Shown here: positions 47,327 through 56,805 of the stretch, in pieces | How positions within the stretch are numbered: position 1 is the first letter of the stretch | How the letters are laid out: every line of letters begins with the position of its first letter | Source: Actinomadura sp. KC06 | Lineage (GTDB): Bacteria > Actinomycetota > Actinomycetes > Streptosporangiales > Streptosporangiaceae | DNA: 64,000 nucleotides | Direction: 5' to 3' | Assembly: GCF_004348735.1 (NCBI RefSeq) | Contig: NZ_SMKT01000019.1 | Span: 1-64,000 of the forward strand | Program-made: the position numbers and the translations under genes | The notes under the pieces: generated by a model | Databases searched by the model: none | What the model saw: only the letters and a program-made list of their open reading frames with translations | What the model was told of the DNA's origin: nothing

Positions 47327-48253
47327 TCAGTGGGAGATGGCGGAGACGGCAGGAACGTCGGCCGAGACGGCCGCGCGCAGGGCGCCGAGAGCGGCGCGGA
47401 TGGCGGGACGGCGGGCGGCCTCCTCGCGCCACACCGCGTACACGCGGCGCGACAGCGGGTCCGACAGCGGGACGATCGCCACGCCCGGCGGGACGTCGCA
47501 GCGCCCGAGCCGCGGCAGGATCGCGTTGCCGAGCCCGGCGGAGACGAGGGAGAGCTGCGTGGCGAACTCGTAGGCCATGTGGTCGATGCTGGGTTCGCTG
47601 TCGACGGCGCGGAGCGTCCGCAGGAGCCAGTCGCAGCAGATGCTGTCGGGCGACGAGCTGATCCACGGGTCGCCGGCCAGCTCCTTGAGGTCGATGGTGT
47701 CGCGCCCGGCGAGCGGATGGGTGGACGGGAGCGCCACGTCGGCGACGTCCTCGCAGATGACGCCCTTGTGGAGGCCCTCGGGCATCGGCAGCGGCTCGTT
47801 GTTCCAGTCCTGGACGACGGCCATGTCGAAGTCGCCGCGCGAGACGAGCGGCATGCTGCGCATCGGGTCCTCCTCGAGGAGCTGGACGCGCAGGTCGGGG
47901 TGGTCGGCGCGGAGGGCGCGCAGCGCGGCGGGCATCAGCCCGCGGATCGCGGTGGGGAACGAGGCGACGGTGAGCTGCCCGACGACGGAGCCGCGGTGGG
48001 CCTCCAGGTCGGCCTGCGCCTGCTCGACCAGCGACAGGATCCGCTCGGCGTGGGCGACGAGCAGTTCGGCGGCGTCGGTGAGCCGGACGCCGCGGCCGTT
48101 GCGTTCGAGGAGCTTCTGGCCGGTCTCCCGCTCCAGCTTGGCGAGCTGCTGGGACACCGCCGACGTGGTCACGTGCAGGACGTCGGCGGCGGCGCTGACC
48201 GAGCCGTACGTCGCGACGGAGTGCAGGGCGCGCAGCCGCTCCAAATCAAGCAT
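47327..48253 (-). CDS. LysR-family transcriptional regulator
   Basis: 308 aa. The N-terminal helix-turn-helix is in LRALHSVATYGSVSAAADVL and SAVSQQLAKLERETG. The rest is a periplasmic-binding-like effector domain. It is divergent from the EamA exporter gene with only 73 bp between starts, the standard layout for a LysR regulator and its target. The effector is unknown. Confidence 0.92.
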   Translation of the reverse strand: MLDLERLRALHSVATYGSVSAAADVLHVTTSAVSQQLAKLERETGQKLLERNGRGVRLTDAAELLVAHAERILSLVEQAQADLEAHRGSVVGQLTVASFPTAIRGLMPAALRALRADHPDLRVQLLEEDPMRSMPLVSRGDFDMAVVQDWNNEPLPMPEGLHKGVICEDVADVALPSTHPLAGRDTIDLKELAGDPWISSSPDSICCDWLLRTLRAVDSEPSIDHMAYEFATQLSLVSAGLGNAILPRLGRCDVPPGVAIVPLSDPLSRRVYAVWREEAARRPAIRAALGALRAAVSADVPAVSAISH

Positions 48254-48285
48254 GTAGTAATACTAAAGCGATGTGTCAAGAAGTT

Positions 48286-48305
48286 CTCGCTTGTCCTAAA
48301 GCGAG
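48286..48305. promoter_or_regulatory. candidate LysR operator
   Basis: CTCGCTT (48286-48292), six bases, AAGCGAG (48299-48305) make a perfect 7-bp dyad, located between the LysR and EamA starts. An extra copy of TAAAGCGA lies at 48264-48271, nearer the LysR gene. Two linked sites of this kind are typical of LysR promoters. Confidence 0.5.
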
Positions 48306-48326
48306 TTTCTCGCCCACGATCGGGGC

Positions 48327-49256
48327 ATGAGATCGCGCCACGTCCTGCTGGCCACGCTGGTCGCCGCGCTGTGGGGCTTCAACTTCGTACCCATCCACTG
48401 GGCGCTCGACGACATCTCGCCGCTGCTGATGGCGGCGCTGCGGTTCGTCCTCGCGGCGGTGCCCGCGGTGTTCTTCGTCCGGCGCCCGCCGATTCCGGTC
48501 CGCTGGCTGATCCTGATCGGCCTGCCGCTCGGCGTCGGGCAGTTCGGCCTGCTGTTCATCGGCATGGACATGGGCATGCCCGCGGGTCTGGCGTCGGTCG
48601 TGCTGCAGGTCCAGGCGATCTTCACGGCGCTGTTCGCGGGGCTGCTGCTGCGCGAGCGGCTCGGCGTCCGGCAGGTCGCGGGCATGGCCGTCGCGTTCGG
48701 CGGCGTCACCTTGCTCGGCGTGGCCCAGGCCGAGGGCGGCAGCCCGGTCGGCGCGTTCCTCGTCTGCCTCCTCGCGGCGGCGAGCTGGGGGCTGGCGAAC
48801 GTCGCCATGCGGCGCATGAACCAGGCGGCCACCGGGCGGGTCGACCCGCTGGGCTTCATGGTGTGGGTGTCGCTGGTGCCGCCGCTCCCGCTCCTCGCCC
48901 TCTCGCTGATCTTCGAGGGGCCGGGCGCCGTGCCGGACGCGGCGCGCGACCTGTCCCTCGCCGGGCTCGGCTCGATGGCGTTCATCGCCTACATCTCCAC
49001 GCTGTTCGGATTCGGCGTGTGGGGATGGCTGATGCGCCGGTACGAGGCCAGCACGGTCGCCATGTACTCGCTGCTCGTCCCGCCGTTCGGGCTGGTCTCG
49101 GCGGGCCTGCTGCTCGGCGAGCACGTGGACGCGGTCCGGCTCACCGCCGCCGCCCTGATCATCGCGGGCGTCGCCGCGGGCAGCGTCCGCCCGCGCTCCC
49201 GCGTCGAGATCGCGCCCGCCGCCGAACCCGAACCCGAACCCGCAGAATTGAGGTGA
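48327..49256 (+). CDS. EamA/DMT-family exporter
   Basis: 309 aa, ten membrane helices in two EamA repeats (ALWGFNFVPIHWAL starts the first, ASWGLANVAMRRMNQ the second). A short Glu-Pro repeat ends the protein. Similar transporters export amino acids or metabolites. The aldolase gene follows by 5 bp, and the LysR gene diverges, so exporter and aldolase are likely one regulated unit. Confidence 0.9.
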   Translation: MRSRHVLLATLVAALWGFNFVPIHWALDDISPLLMAALRFVLAAVPAVFFVRRPPIPVRWLILIGLPLGVGQFGLLFIGMDMGMPAGLASVVLQVQAIFTALFAGLLLRERLGVRQVAGMAVAFGGVTLLGVAQAEGGSPVGAFLVCLLAAASWGLANVAMRRMNQAATGRVDPLGFMVWVSLVPPLPLLALSLIFEGPGAVPDAARDLSLAGLGSMAFIAYISTLFGFGVWGWLMRRYEASTVAMYSLLVPPFGLVSAGLLLGEHVDAVRLTAAALIIAGVAAGSVRPRSRVEIAPAAEPEPEPAELR

Positions 49257-49261
49257 GACCC

Positions 49262-50128
49262 GTGCGCGGACTCCACGCGTCGCTCGTGACGCCGTTCACC
49301 CGCTCCGGCGAGGTGGACGCCAAGTCGCTCGAACGCCTCGCCGTCCACTGCTTGGACCGCGGCGCGGACGGCCTGGTCGCGCTCGGCACGACCGGCGAGG
49401 CCGCCATGCTGAGCCCCGCCGAGCAGCGGACGGTCCTGGAGGTGTGCCGCGCCGTCTCGATCGAGCATGGGACGCCGCTGACCATCGGCGCCGGGACGAT
49501 GGGCACCGAGGACTCGATCCGGCAGGCCCGCGAGCGCGCTCCGCTCGCGGACGCGCTGCTGGTCGTCGTCCCGTACTACCTGCGCCCGTCGGACGAGGGC
49601 GTCGTCGACCACTTCGCGGCCATCGGCGCCGCCGTGGACGTGCCGCTCGTCCCGTACAACATCCCGTACCGGACGGGGAAGCACCTCTCCGCCGGCACGC
49701 TCCTGGAGATCCTCGCGCTCGACTGCGTCGCCGCCATCAAGCACTGCGCGGGCGCCGTCGACCACGACACCCTCGTCGTGCTCGCCGCCGGCTCCGGCAA
49801 GCCGATCCTGTGCGGGGACGACATGTACATCTATCCGATGCTCCAGCTCGGCGCGTCCGGGGGAATCGCCGCGTCGGCCTGCCTCGCGCCCGCCGCGTAC
49901 GCCGCGATGGCCGCCGCGGCGCGCGACGGCAACGCGCCGCGCGGGCTCGCGCTGCACAACGCGCTGCTGCCGATGGCGGAGGCGCTGTTCGGCGAACCGT
50001 CCCCGGGCGTCCTCAAGGCGTGCCTGGTGGAGGAGGGGCTCATCGACGACGCCGCGGTGCGCGCTCCGCTGCGCGCGCCGCGTCCCGAATCGGTCGCCGC
50101 GGCGATGAGGGCGTTCAGGGCCGTCTAG
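49262..50128 (+). CDS. dihydrodipicolinate synthase (DapA)-family aldolase
   Basis: 288 aa TIM-barrel from GTG 49262. The conserved GTTGE, the Tyr in [10 protein letters not shown] and the Schiff-base Lys in AAIKHCAG are all there. The family includes DapA, N-acetylneuraminate lyase and several sugar-acid aldolases. As it sits behind an exporter under a LysR regulator, a side role rather than core lysine synthesis is possible. It runs 4 bp into the end of the convergent hemL. Confidence 0.8.
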   Translation: MRGLHASLVTPFTRSGEVDAKSLERLAVHCLDRGADGLVALGTTGEAAMLSPAEQRTVLEVCRAVSIEHGTPLTIGAGTMGTEDSIRQARERAPLADALLVVVPYYLRPSDEGVVDHFAAIGAAVDVPLVPYNIPYRTGKHLSAGTLLEILALDCVAAIKHCAGAVDHDTLVVLAAGSGKPILCGDDMYIYPMLQLGASGGIAASACLAPAAYAAMAAAARDGNAPRGLALHNALLPMAEALFGEPSPGVLKACLVEEGLIDDAAVRAPLRAPRPESVAAAMRAFRAV

Positions 50129-51423
50129 GAGGACGACGCCCGGGCCGCGGCTCGGACGGCGTGCGGGAGGGCGTCCAGGACGCGTCCGAGCGCCTCCTCG
50201 TCGTGCGCCGCCGACAGGAACCACACCTCGTACGCCGACGGCGGCAGGTACACGCCGCGGTCCAGCGCGGCGTGGAAGAACGCGGCGTAGGCCTTGGCGT
50301 CCTGGCGCTGCGCGGCCGCGAAGTCGCCGACCTTCCCCTCGGTGAAGAAGATCGAGAAGAGGTTCCCGGCGTTCTGCATGGAGTGCTGGACGCCCGCCCG
50401 CGTCAGCTCCTCCGACGCGGCCTTCGACACGAGCTCCGCCGCGCGGTCGACCGCCGCGTACACCTCGCCGGTCGCGTGCCGGAGCGTGGCGAGCCCGGCG
50501 GCGGTGGCGAGCGGGTTCCCCGAAAGGGTCCCCGCCTGGTAGACGGGGCCGGCCGGGGCGAGCTGGTCCATGATGTCGGCGCGGCCGCCGAACGCGGCGG
50601 CGGGCAGCCCGCCGCCCATCACCTTCCCGAACGTCATCAGGTCGCCCGGCACGCCCTCGACCCCGAACCACCCGGACGGCGACGCGCGGAACCCGGTGAG
50701 CACCTCGTCCATCACCAGCAGCGCGCCGTACCGCTCGCAGAGCCGCTTCAGCAGCGCGTTGAAACCCGGCAGCGGCGGCACCACGCCCATGTTGCACGGC
50801 ACGGCCTCGGTGATGACGCAGGCGATGTCGGTGCCGTGCTCGTCGAACACCGTCTCCAGGGCCGGGACGTCGTTGTAGGTCAGGATCAGCGTGTCGCCGG
50901 TGGTCGCGCCGGTCACGCCGGGGGTGTCGGGCAGGCCGAACGTGGCGACGCCGGACCCGGCCGCGGCGAGCAGCGCGTCGACGTGCCCGTGGTAGCAGCC
51001 CGCGAACTTCACGATCTTGGTGCGTCCGGTGAAGCCCCGCGCGAGCCGGATCGCCGACATCGTCGCCTCGGTGCCGGAGTTGACGAGCCGGACCTTCTCC
51101 ACCGGGGTCCGGGACGCGATCTCCTCGGCCAGCTCGACCTCGCCGGGCGTCGGCGCGCCGTAGGACGTGCCGCGTCCCGCCGCGTCCCGCACCGCCTCGA
51201 CCACGGCCGGGTGGGCGTGCCCGAGGATCATCGGGCCCCACGAGCACACGAGGTCGACGTACTCGTTGCCGTCGGCGTCGGTCAGGTACGGGCCGCGCGC
51301 CGACGCGATGAACCGGGGCGTCCCGCCGACGGCGCCGAACGCCCGCACCGGGGAGTTCACACCGCCGGGCACCACCCGGGAGGCACGATCGAACAAGTCC
51401 TGGGAGCGATCAATACCTGTCAT
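50125..51423 (-). CDS. hemL: glutamate-1-semialdehyde 2,1-aminomutase
   Basis: 432 aa PLP enzyme making 5-aminolevulinate from glutamate-1-semialdehyde, the product of HemA. Signatures include [19 protein letters not shown], the Asp in [12 protein letters not shown] and the Schiff-base Lys in [12 protein letters not shown]. It lies about 3 kb from hemB and is divergent from the pseudokinase gene. Confidence 0.95.
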   Translation of the reverse strand: MTGIDRSQDLFDRASRVVPGGVNSPVRAFGAVGGTPRFIASARGPYLTDADGNEYVDLVCSWGPMILGHAHPAVVEAVRDAAGRGTSYGAPTPGEVELAEEIASRTPVEKVRLVNSGTEATMSAIRLARGFTGRTKIVKFAGCYHGHVDALLAAAGSGVATFGLPDTPGVTGATTGDTLILTYNDVPALETVFDEHGTDIACVITEAVPCNMGVVPPLPGFNALLKRLCERYGALLVMDEVLTGFRASPSGWFGVEGVPGDLMTFGKVMGGGLPAAAFGGRADIMDQLAPAGPVYQAGTLSGNPLATAAGLATLRHATGEVYAAVDRAAELVSKAASEELTRAGVQHSMQNAGNLFSIFFTEGKVGDFAAAQRQDAKAYAAFFHAALDRGVYLPPSAYEVWFLSAAHDEEALGRVLDALPHAVRAAARASSS

Positions 51424-51581
51424 TGACTCAGTCTCTCAGTTGCAGTTCGGGAACTTGCCTTGACCTCGCCGGGTACGGGCCGATATTCCACCAAGTACGA
51501 CATGGCGCCCTGTCTCTGCCTGCGGTCTCACGGCGCCGCCGGACTCCCCGGGCGGCTCACCGGGACAGGCGTATCGGAGGG

Positions 51582-53300
51582 ATGGCTTACACCGTGGTCA
51601 ACGGCTGGACGGTCCCGGGCTTCACCCACGAACGGGAGCTGGGTGGCGGCGCCGCGGGCCGGGTGGTGCTGGCGGTCGACGACCTGACCAGGACGAAGGT
51701 CGCGATCAAGTACCTCGCCGGCGGGCTGCTCGCCGACGAGGCGTTCCTGACGCGGTTCCGCGCGGCCGCGCGCAGCCTGTCCCAGCTCGAGGACCCGAAC
51801 GTCGTCGACCTGTACGACTTCGTGGAGACCTCGGACGGCGCCGCGATCGTGATGCAGTGCGTGGAGGGCGTCAGCCTGCGGCGCGTCCTCGCCGCGCAGG
51901 GCCCCGCCGGGCCGCTCGCCGCCCTGTCCATGCTCGGCGGGACGCTGCTCGGGCTCGCGTCGGCGGGCGAGCACGGGGTGCCCGTGCACGGCGCGCTGCG
52001 TCCGGCGAACATCATGATCGACGCGGAGGGCAACGCTCGGCTCACCGACTTCGCGACGACGCCGCCGGGCACCGAGGCGCAGTCCGGCCCGGCGTACGCG
52101 GCGCCCGAACTGTGGGACGGCGTGCCCGCCACCGTCGCCACCGACCTCTACGCCGCCACCGCGGTCTTCTACGAATGCCTCACCGGGCGTCCCCCCTTCG
52201 CCGGACGGAACATGGCGCGCCAGCACCGGGAGGCGCCGATCCCGGCCGAGGGGGTCCCCGGGCCGCTGCGCGATCTCGTCCACCAGGGCCTTGCGAAGGA
52301 CCCGGCCCGGCGCCCCGCCTCCGCCGCCGACTACCTCGCGGCGCTGGAGGAGGCGGCCGTGTCGGCGTACGGGCCGTCCTGGGAGGCGCAGGGCCGCGGA
52401 CGCCTCACCGAACTGGCCGCGCAGGCCGCCCAGCAGCCCGAACCGCCGAAGCCCAAGCCCGCCCGCAGCAGCGGCCGCAACCCCGTCGTCGCGGCCAAGC
52501 AGCCGGGCGGCGGAGGTACCCGGACGCGCTGGGTCCTCGCCGCCGTCGCCGTCCTCGTGGTCGCGGGCGCCGGGGCGAGCGCCGCGACGCTGCTGAACAG
52601 CGACAAGAAGCAGCCCGCCGCGCCGGCGACGGCGCAGAGCAGCACCCCGCAGCCTTCGCCGCCGGCCGGGGGCGTCGACGCGAAGGCGCTCGTCGCGCGG
52701 ATCGACCGGGCCGTCGCGCAGGCGCCCGGCGCCCTGTTCAGCTACCGGCAGACGGGCTGCTGCGGCTTCCCCGCCGGGGGCAAGGGAACTGTCGGCCTGG
52801 CGCCGGGCGGGCAGGCGTCCGCCGCGCTGCCGTCGTACTCGCTGACGCTCTCGGGGGCGGGCTCGGCCCGCAAGCCGGTCCGCGCCGTCATCGTCGAGGA
52901 CCGGTTCTACGTGCGCGTCGGCAAGAAGTGGCGTTCGTCGCCGCTGAGCGGGCGCGGCTACCCGGCGGCGGCCGACCAGGTGCGCCAGGGCAGTTCGGTC
53001 GCGAACCTGACGGCGCTGCTGCGGTCGTCCACGAAGCTCACCAAGTCCGGCGCGATCTACGAGGGCGAGGCGCCGGCGGCGGCGCTGGCGCAGGTCCCCG
53101 AGCTCGGGCCCATGTACGCGCGGATGGCCGAAGCGACCGGCGTCCAGCGGATCGCGTTCGCCATCAAGCTCGACGCGGGCCACCGTCCGGTCAAGTTCTG
53201 GGTCCGCGCCGGGCCGGAGAAGGGCCGCAACCAGACCATGCGCGGCTCCTTCACCAAGTGGGGCCGCAAGCCCGCCATCCAGGCGCCCCAGTCGGGCTGA
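51582..53300 (+). CDS. membrane-anchored serine/threonine pseudokinase
   Basis: 572 aa from ATG 51582. A PknB-like kinase fold spans about 15-265: glycine loop LGGGAAGRVV, Lys43 in VAIKYL, and DF(A) at 156-158. The catalytic loop, HRDLKPxN in active kinases, reads HGALRPANI (136-144), so the proton-accepting Asp is Ala138. A membrane helix follows near 315-337 and then an outer domain of about 200 residues that has LppX/LprG-like character with a Cys-Cys in TGCCGFP. It probably senses or scaffolds rather than phosphorylates. Confidence 0.8.
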   Translation: MAYTVVNGWTVPGFTHERELGGGAAGRVVLAVDDLTRTKVAIKYLAGGLLADEAFLTRFRAAARSLSQLEDPNVVDLYDFVETSDGAAIVMQCVEGVSLRRVLAAQGPAGPLAALSMLGGTLLGLASAGEHGVPVHGALRPANIMIDAEGNARLTDFATTPPGTEAQSGPAYAAPELWDGVPATVATDLYAATAVFYECLTGRPPFAGRNMARQHREAPIPAEGVPGPLRDLVHQGLAKDPARRPASAADYLAALEEAAVSAYGPSWEAQGRGRLTELAAQAAQQPEPPKPKPARSSGRNPVVAAKQPGGGGTRTRWVLAAVAVLVVAGAGASAATLLNSDKKQPAAPATAQSSTPQPSPPAGGVDAKALVARIDRAVAQAPGALFSYRQTGCCGFPAGGKGTVGLAPGGQASAALPSYSLTLSGAGSARKPVRAVIVEDRFYVRVGKKWRSSPLSGRGYPAAADQVRQGSSVANLTALLRSSTKLTKSGAIYEGEAPAAALAQVPELGPMYARMAEATGVQRIAFAIKLDAGHRPVKFWVRAGPEKGRNQTMRGSFTKWGRKPAIQAPQSG

Positions 53301-53963
53301 CTAGCCCGCGAGGTCGCAGCTGTCGGAGAGCACTTCGAGGAGCCGCAGCGGGTCGGGCAGCGGGTCGCTGGACGGCGGCCGCAGCCAGCTGACCTCCCGC
53401 CCGGACGGCAGGACGGACGGCGGCGCCACCACGTAGCTGTCGCGGCAGTGCCACCGCATGCCGGGCGTCTCCGCGACGTCCTCCGGGGAGCAGTCGAGGT
53501 GGCAGGACCACCATTCGTCCTCGTCGACGGGTGCGCCGCGGGTCGCGACGAAGAACAGGCTCCGGTCGCCGCCGACCGACGCGACCGGCCCGACGGGCAG
53601 GCCGTCGCGGGAGATCCGGTCGAGCGCGAGGGTGCCCGCGGCGGCGGGGACGTCGAACACGTCGAAGACGCGGCCGGTCGGCAGGATGATGTTGGCCTGC
53701 GGGCGTTCGGCCCACCAGCGCCCGATGACGGCGGCGTCCACGCTGGCCTGGTGCGCCCAGGCCGCCGACACCGGATGCGCGCCCGGGTCGGGACAGCCGA
53801 TCCGGTCGCACGAACACGCTCTGTCACCGCCCTTGCGGTCGGCGGAGTTCGGGGGATGGGCGCCGGGAAAGCTGGGCCAGCCGAGGGCGGCGTACTCCCG
53901 CGCCGCCGAGGACATCCGGTCACGTGCCGCTTTCAGCCGCCTGTTCCCCGAGACCGCCAGCAT
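53301..53963 (-). CDS. bifunctional DNA primase/polymerase (Prim-Pol) N-terminal-like protein
   Basis: 220 aa from ATG 53963; a frame extension to 54044 adds 27 residues without support. It shows the Prim-Pol layout: AAREYAALGWPSFPG, a Cys cluster CSCDRIGCPDPGAHP, RWWAERPQANIILPTG, and the acidic pair in VFDVFDVPAA, plus a later WHCRDSYVVAPPS. No helicase domain follows, so it is a stand-alone version. Many actinobacterial chromosomes carry such genes near hemB. Whether it keeps primase activity is unknown. Confidence 0.65.
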   Translation of the reverse strand: MLAVSGNRRLKAARDRMSSAAREYAALGWPSFPGAHPPNSADRKGGDRACSCDRIGCPDPGAHPVSAAWAHQASVDAAVIGRWWAERPQANIILPTGRVFDVFDVPAAAGTLALDRISRDGLPVGPVASVGGDRSLFFVATRGAPVDEDEWWSCHLDCSPEDVAETPGMRWHCRDSYVVAPPSVLPSGREVSWLRPPSSDPLPDPLRLLEVLSDSCDLAG

Positions 53964-54122
53964 CTCCGCCCCCAATACCCCAAGGTCGAACGTGGGTTCC
54001 TGGTCACCGATGATGCCCGGCGCCCGAAAGCCCGGGCACGGCAACCCCCGGAAAACGACCCTAAGTAACTATGAGGCGTCCCAGGACGGCGGGACCCCGG
54101 GCCAACCTCTCAGACCGACCAT

Positions 54123-55106
54123 TCAGGCCAGCCGGCGGGCGACTTCCTTGGCCCAGTAGGTGAGGACGATGTCGGCGCCGGCGCGGCGGATGGAGAGCAG
54201 CGACTCCAGGATCGTGCGGTCGCGGTCGATCCAGCCCTTCTCGGCGGCGGCCTCGATCATCGCGTACTCGCCGCTCACCTGGTAGGCGGCGACGGGGACG
54301 TCCACGGTGTCGCGGACGCGGCGGACGATGTCGAGGTAGGCCCCGGCGGGCTTCACCATGACCATGTCGGCGCCCTCGTCCAGGTCGAGGAGCACCTCGC
54401 GGAGCGCCTCGTCGGCGTTCGCCGGGTCCTGCTGGTGGGCGGAGCGGTCGCCGAACTGGGGCGCGCACTCGGCGGCCTCGCGGAACGGGCCGTAGTACGC
54501 CGACGCGTACTTCACCGAGTACGCCATGATCGGGATGTCGGGGTGGCCCGCCGTGTCGAGCGCCGCGCGGATCGCGGCGACCTGGCCGTCCATCATGCCG
54601 CTCGGGCCGACCACCCCCGTGCCCGCCTCGGCCTGCGCGACCGCGATGGACGCGTACCGCTCCAGTGTCGCGTCGTTGTCGATCTCGCCGGACGCGGTGA
54701 CGATGCCGCAGTGCCCGTGGTCGGTGTACTCGTCCAGGCACAGGTCCGTCATGATCACGGTCGAGTCGCCGAGATCGGAGTTCAGGTCGCGCAGGGCGTG
54801 CTGGACGATCCCGTCCGGGTCGTCGGCGGCGGAGCCGGCGCCGTCCTTGACCGCCGGGATGCCGAACAGGATGAGCCCGCCGACGCCGGCCTCGACCGCC
54901 TCGTGCGCGGCCTTGCGGAGGCTGTCGCGGGTGTGCTGGACGACCCCCGGCATGGACGTGACCGGCTGCGGCTCGTCGATGCCCTCCTTGACGAACATCG
55001 GCAGCACCAGGTCGGCGGGGCTGAGCCGCGTCTCGGCCGTCATCCGGCGCAGCGCGGGCGTGCGGCGCAGCCGGCGCGGCCGCGCCACCGGAAACTGAGC
55101 AGACAT
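54123..55106 (-). CDS. hemB: delta-aminolevulinic acid dehydratase (porphobilinogen synthase)
   Basis: 327 aa from ATG 55106 with GGAGAAGG 5 bp upstream. Active-site lysines are in MAYSVKYASAYYGP and MVMVKPAGAYLD. The metal loop DLCLDEYTDHGHCG keeps two of the Cys typical of zinc enzymes. It condenses two 5-aminolevulinate to porphobilinogen. It lies 40 bp after cobA/hemD in the hem operon. Confidence 0.96.
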   Translation of the reverse strand: MSAQFPVARPRRLRRTPALRRMTAETRLSPADLVLPMFVKEGIDEPQPVTSMPGVVQHTRDSLRKAAHEAVEAGVGGLILFGIPAVKDGAGSAADDPDGIVQHALRDLNSDLGDSTVIMTDLCLDEYTDHGHCGIVTASGEIDNDATLERYASIAVAQAEAGTGVVGPSGMMDGQVAAIRAALDTAGHPDIPIMAYSVKYASAYYGPFREAAECAPQFGDRSAHQQDPANADEALREVLLDLDEGADMVMVKPAGAYLDIVRRVRDTVDVPVAAYQVSGEYAMIEAAAEKGWIDRDRTILESLLSIRRAGADIVLTYWAKEVARRLA

Positions 55107-55146
55107 GATCCTTCTCCCCGTGAGGTGAGGCGCTACCGCGATCGCG

Positions 55147-56805
55147 TCATTTGCGGCGCCTGGCGCCGCGGCGCATCTGGCTGGGCTTGCGGGGCGGCTC
55201 CCCCGCCTCGGCCCGGGACGTCCGCCATCTCGCACCGTACTCGGCGAGGGCGTCCGCGAGGGCGGAGACCGACGGTTTGTCCGCCATGACGTCGACGCGC
55301 AGCCCGTACTCCTCGGCCGTCTTCGCCGTCTGCGGGCCGATCACCGCGATCACCGTCACCTTGTGCGGCTTGCCGGCGATCCCGATCAGGTTCTTCACCG
55401 TGGACGACGAGGTGAACAGCACGGCGTCGAACCCGCCGCCCTTGATCGCGTTGCGGATCGGCTCGGGCGGCGGGGCGGCGCGGACCGTCCGGTAGGCGGT
55501 CACGTCCTCGCACTCCCAGCCGAGCTCCGTCAGCCGGGCGATGAGCACGTCCGTGGCGATGTCGGCGCGCGGCAGCAGCACCCGGTTGATCGGGTCGAGG
55601 TCCTCGTCGTAGGGCGGCCACTCGCGCGCCAGGCCCTCGCCCGACTGCTCGCCGGACGGCACCAGATCGGGCTGGATGCCGAACTCGACGAGCGCGGCGG
55701 CGGTCTGCTCGCCGACGGCGGCGACCTTCAGCCCGGCGAACGCGCGGGCGTCGAGACCGTAGTCGGTGAACTTCTCCCGGACGGCCTTGACCGCGTTGGT
55801 GGAGGTGAACACCACCCACTCGTACCGTCCGGTGACGAGGCCCTTGACGGCCCGCTCCATCTGCTGCGGGGTGCGCGGCGGCTCGACGGAGATCGTCGGG
55901 ACCTCGTCCGGGACGGCCCCGTACCCGCGCAGCTGCTCCGACAGCGACGCGGCCTGCTCCTTCGTCCGCGGCACCAGGACGCGCCACCCGAACAGCGGCT
56001 TCGTCTCGAACCAGGACAGCTCGTCGCGCCAGCCGACCACGTCCCCGACGACGATCAGCGCGGGCGCCTCCATGCCCTTGGCGTCGGACGCCAGCTTCTG
56101 CAGCGTCGACACGACCGTCTCCTGCTCGGTGGTCGTGCCGAGGCTCGTCATCGCGGCCGGGGTGGAGTCGGGGCGTCCGGCGGCGACGAGGCCCTTGCAG
56201 ACCTCCGCGACCGCGGTCTCCGCCCCGATGATCACGAGGGTCGCGTCGGGGTCGGAGAAGCGCTCCCAGTCGACGCCGCCCTCGGCCGCGTCGATGACCC
56301 TGACCTCGCGGTGCTTGGCGTCGGTCAGCGGGATGCCCGCGTAGCCGGGCACGCCCGTCACGGCGGACACACCTGGAACGACCTCGAACGCGACCCCGGC
56401 CTTGGCCAGCGCGCCGCCCTCGGCGGCAAGATCGCACGCCAGCCCCGGGTCGCCCTGCAGCAGCCGCACGACGCGGCGCCCGGCCTTCGCGGCCCGAGCG
56501 GCCATCGTGACGGGGTCGCCGTCCGCCGAGTCGATGATCTCGGCGTCCGGACGGCAGTGGGACAGGATCTCCGCCGGGCAGTGCGCCCGGCTCACGACGA
56601 CCGTGTCGGCGCGCTCAAGCTCGGCGGCGGCACGGAGCGTCAGCAGGCCCGGGTCGCCCGGTCCCATCCCGACGATCACGACGCCGCCCGGCCCGGCCTC
56701 CCGGGCCGGCGCGCCGTCCTCGATCGGCACGGCCTCCTCGGCCGCGCCCTCGGCCGGTGCGCCCGGCGTGGTCTCTGCGGTGGTGCTCTTCGCGGCGGGG
56801 CTCAA
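55147..56805 (-). CDS. hemD: fused uroporphyrinogen-III C-methyltransferase / uroporphyrinogen-III synthase
   Basis: 552 aa from TTG 56805, overlapping hemC by TTGA and preceded by GGGGGAG. Residues about 40-280 are a SAM-methyltransferase of the CobA/SUMT type (VGMGPGDPGLLTLRA, VVPGVSAVTGVPGYAGIP). Residues about 290-535 are the HemD domain (VLVPRTKEQAASL, VFTSTNAVKAVRE, VLFTSSSTVKNL). The protein can both close the tetrapyrrole ring and methylate it towards precorrin-2, joining haem and cobalamin/sirohaem supply. Confidence 0.93.
   Translation of the reverse strand: MSPAAKSTTAETTPGAPAEGAAEEAVPIEDGAPAREAGPGGVVIVGMGPGDPGLLTLRAAAELERADTVVVSRAHCPAEILSHCRPDAEIIDSADGDPVTMAARAAKAGRRVVRLLQGDPGLACDLAAEGGALAKAGVAFEVVPGVSAVTGVPGYAGIPLTDAKHREVRVIDAAEGGVDWERFSDPDATLVIIGAETAVAEVCKGLVAAGRPDSTPAAMTSLGTTTEQETVVSTLQKLASDAKGMEAPALIVVGDVVGWRDELSWFETKPLFGWRVLVPRTKEQAASLSEQLRGYGAVPDEVPTISVEPPRTPQQMERAVKGLVTGRYEWVVFTSTNAVKAVREKFTDYGLDARAFAGLKVAAVGEQTAAALVEFGIQPDLVPSGEQSGEGLAREWPPYDEDLDPINRVLLPRADIATDVLIARLTELGWECEDVTAYRTVRAAPPPEPIRNAIKGGGFDAVLFTSSSTVKNLIGIAGKPHKVTVIAVIGPQTAKTAEEYGLRVDVMADKPSVSALADALAEYGARWRTSRAEAGEPPRKPSQMRRGARRRK

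Noticed and set aside
49218-49250. CCCGAA repeat near the end of the exporter gene
   Set aside because: In-frame Pro-Glu codons of the C-terminal tail; no separate function seen.
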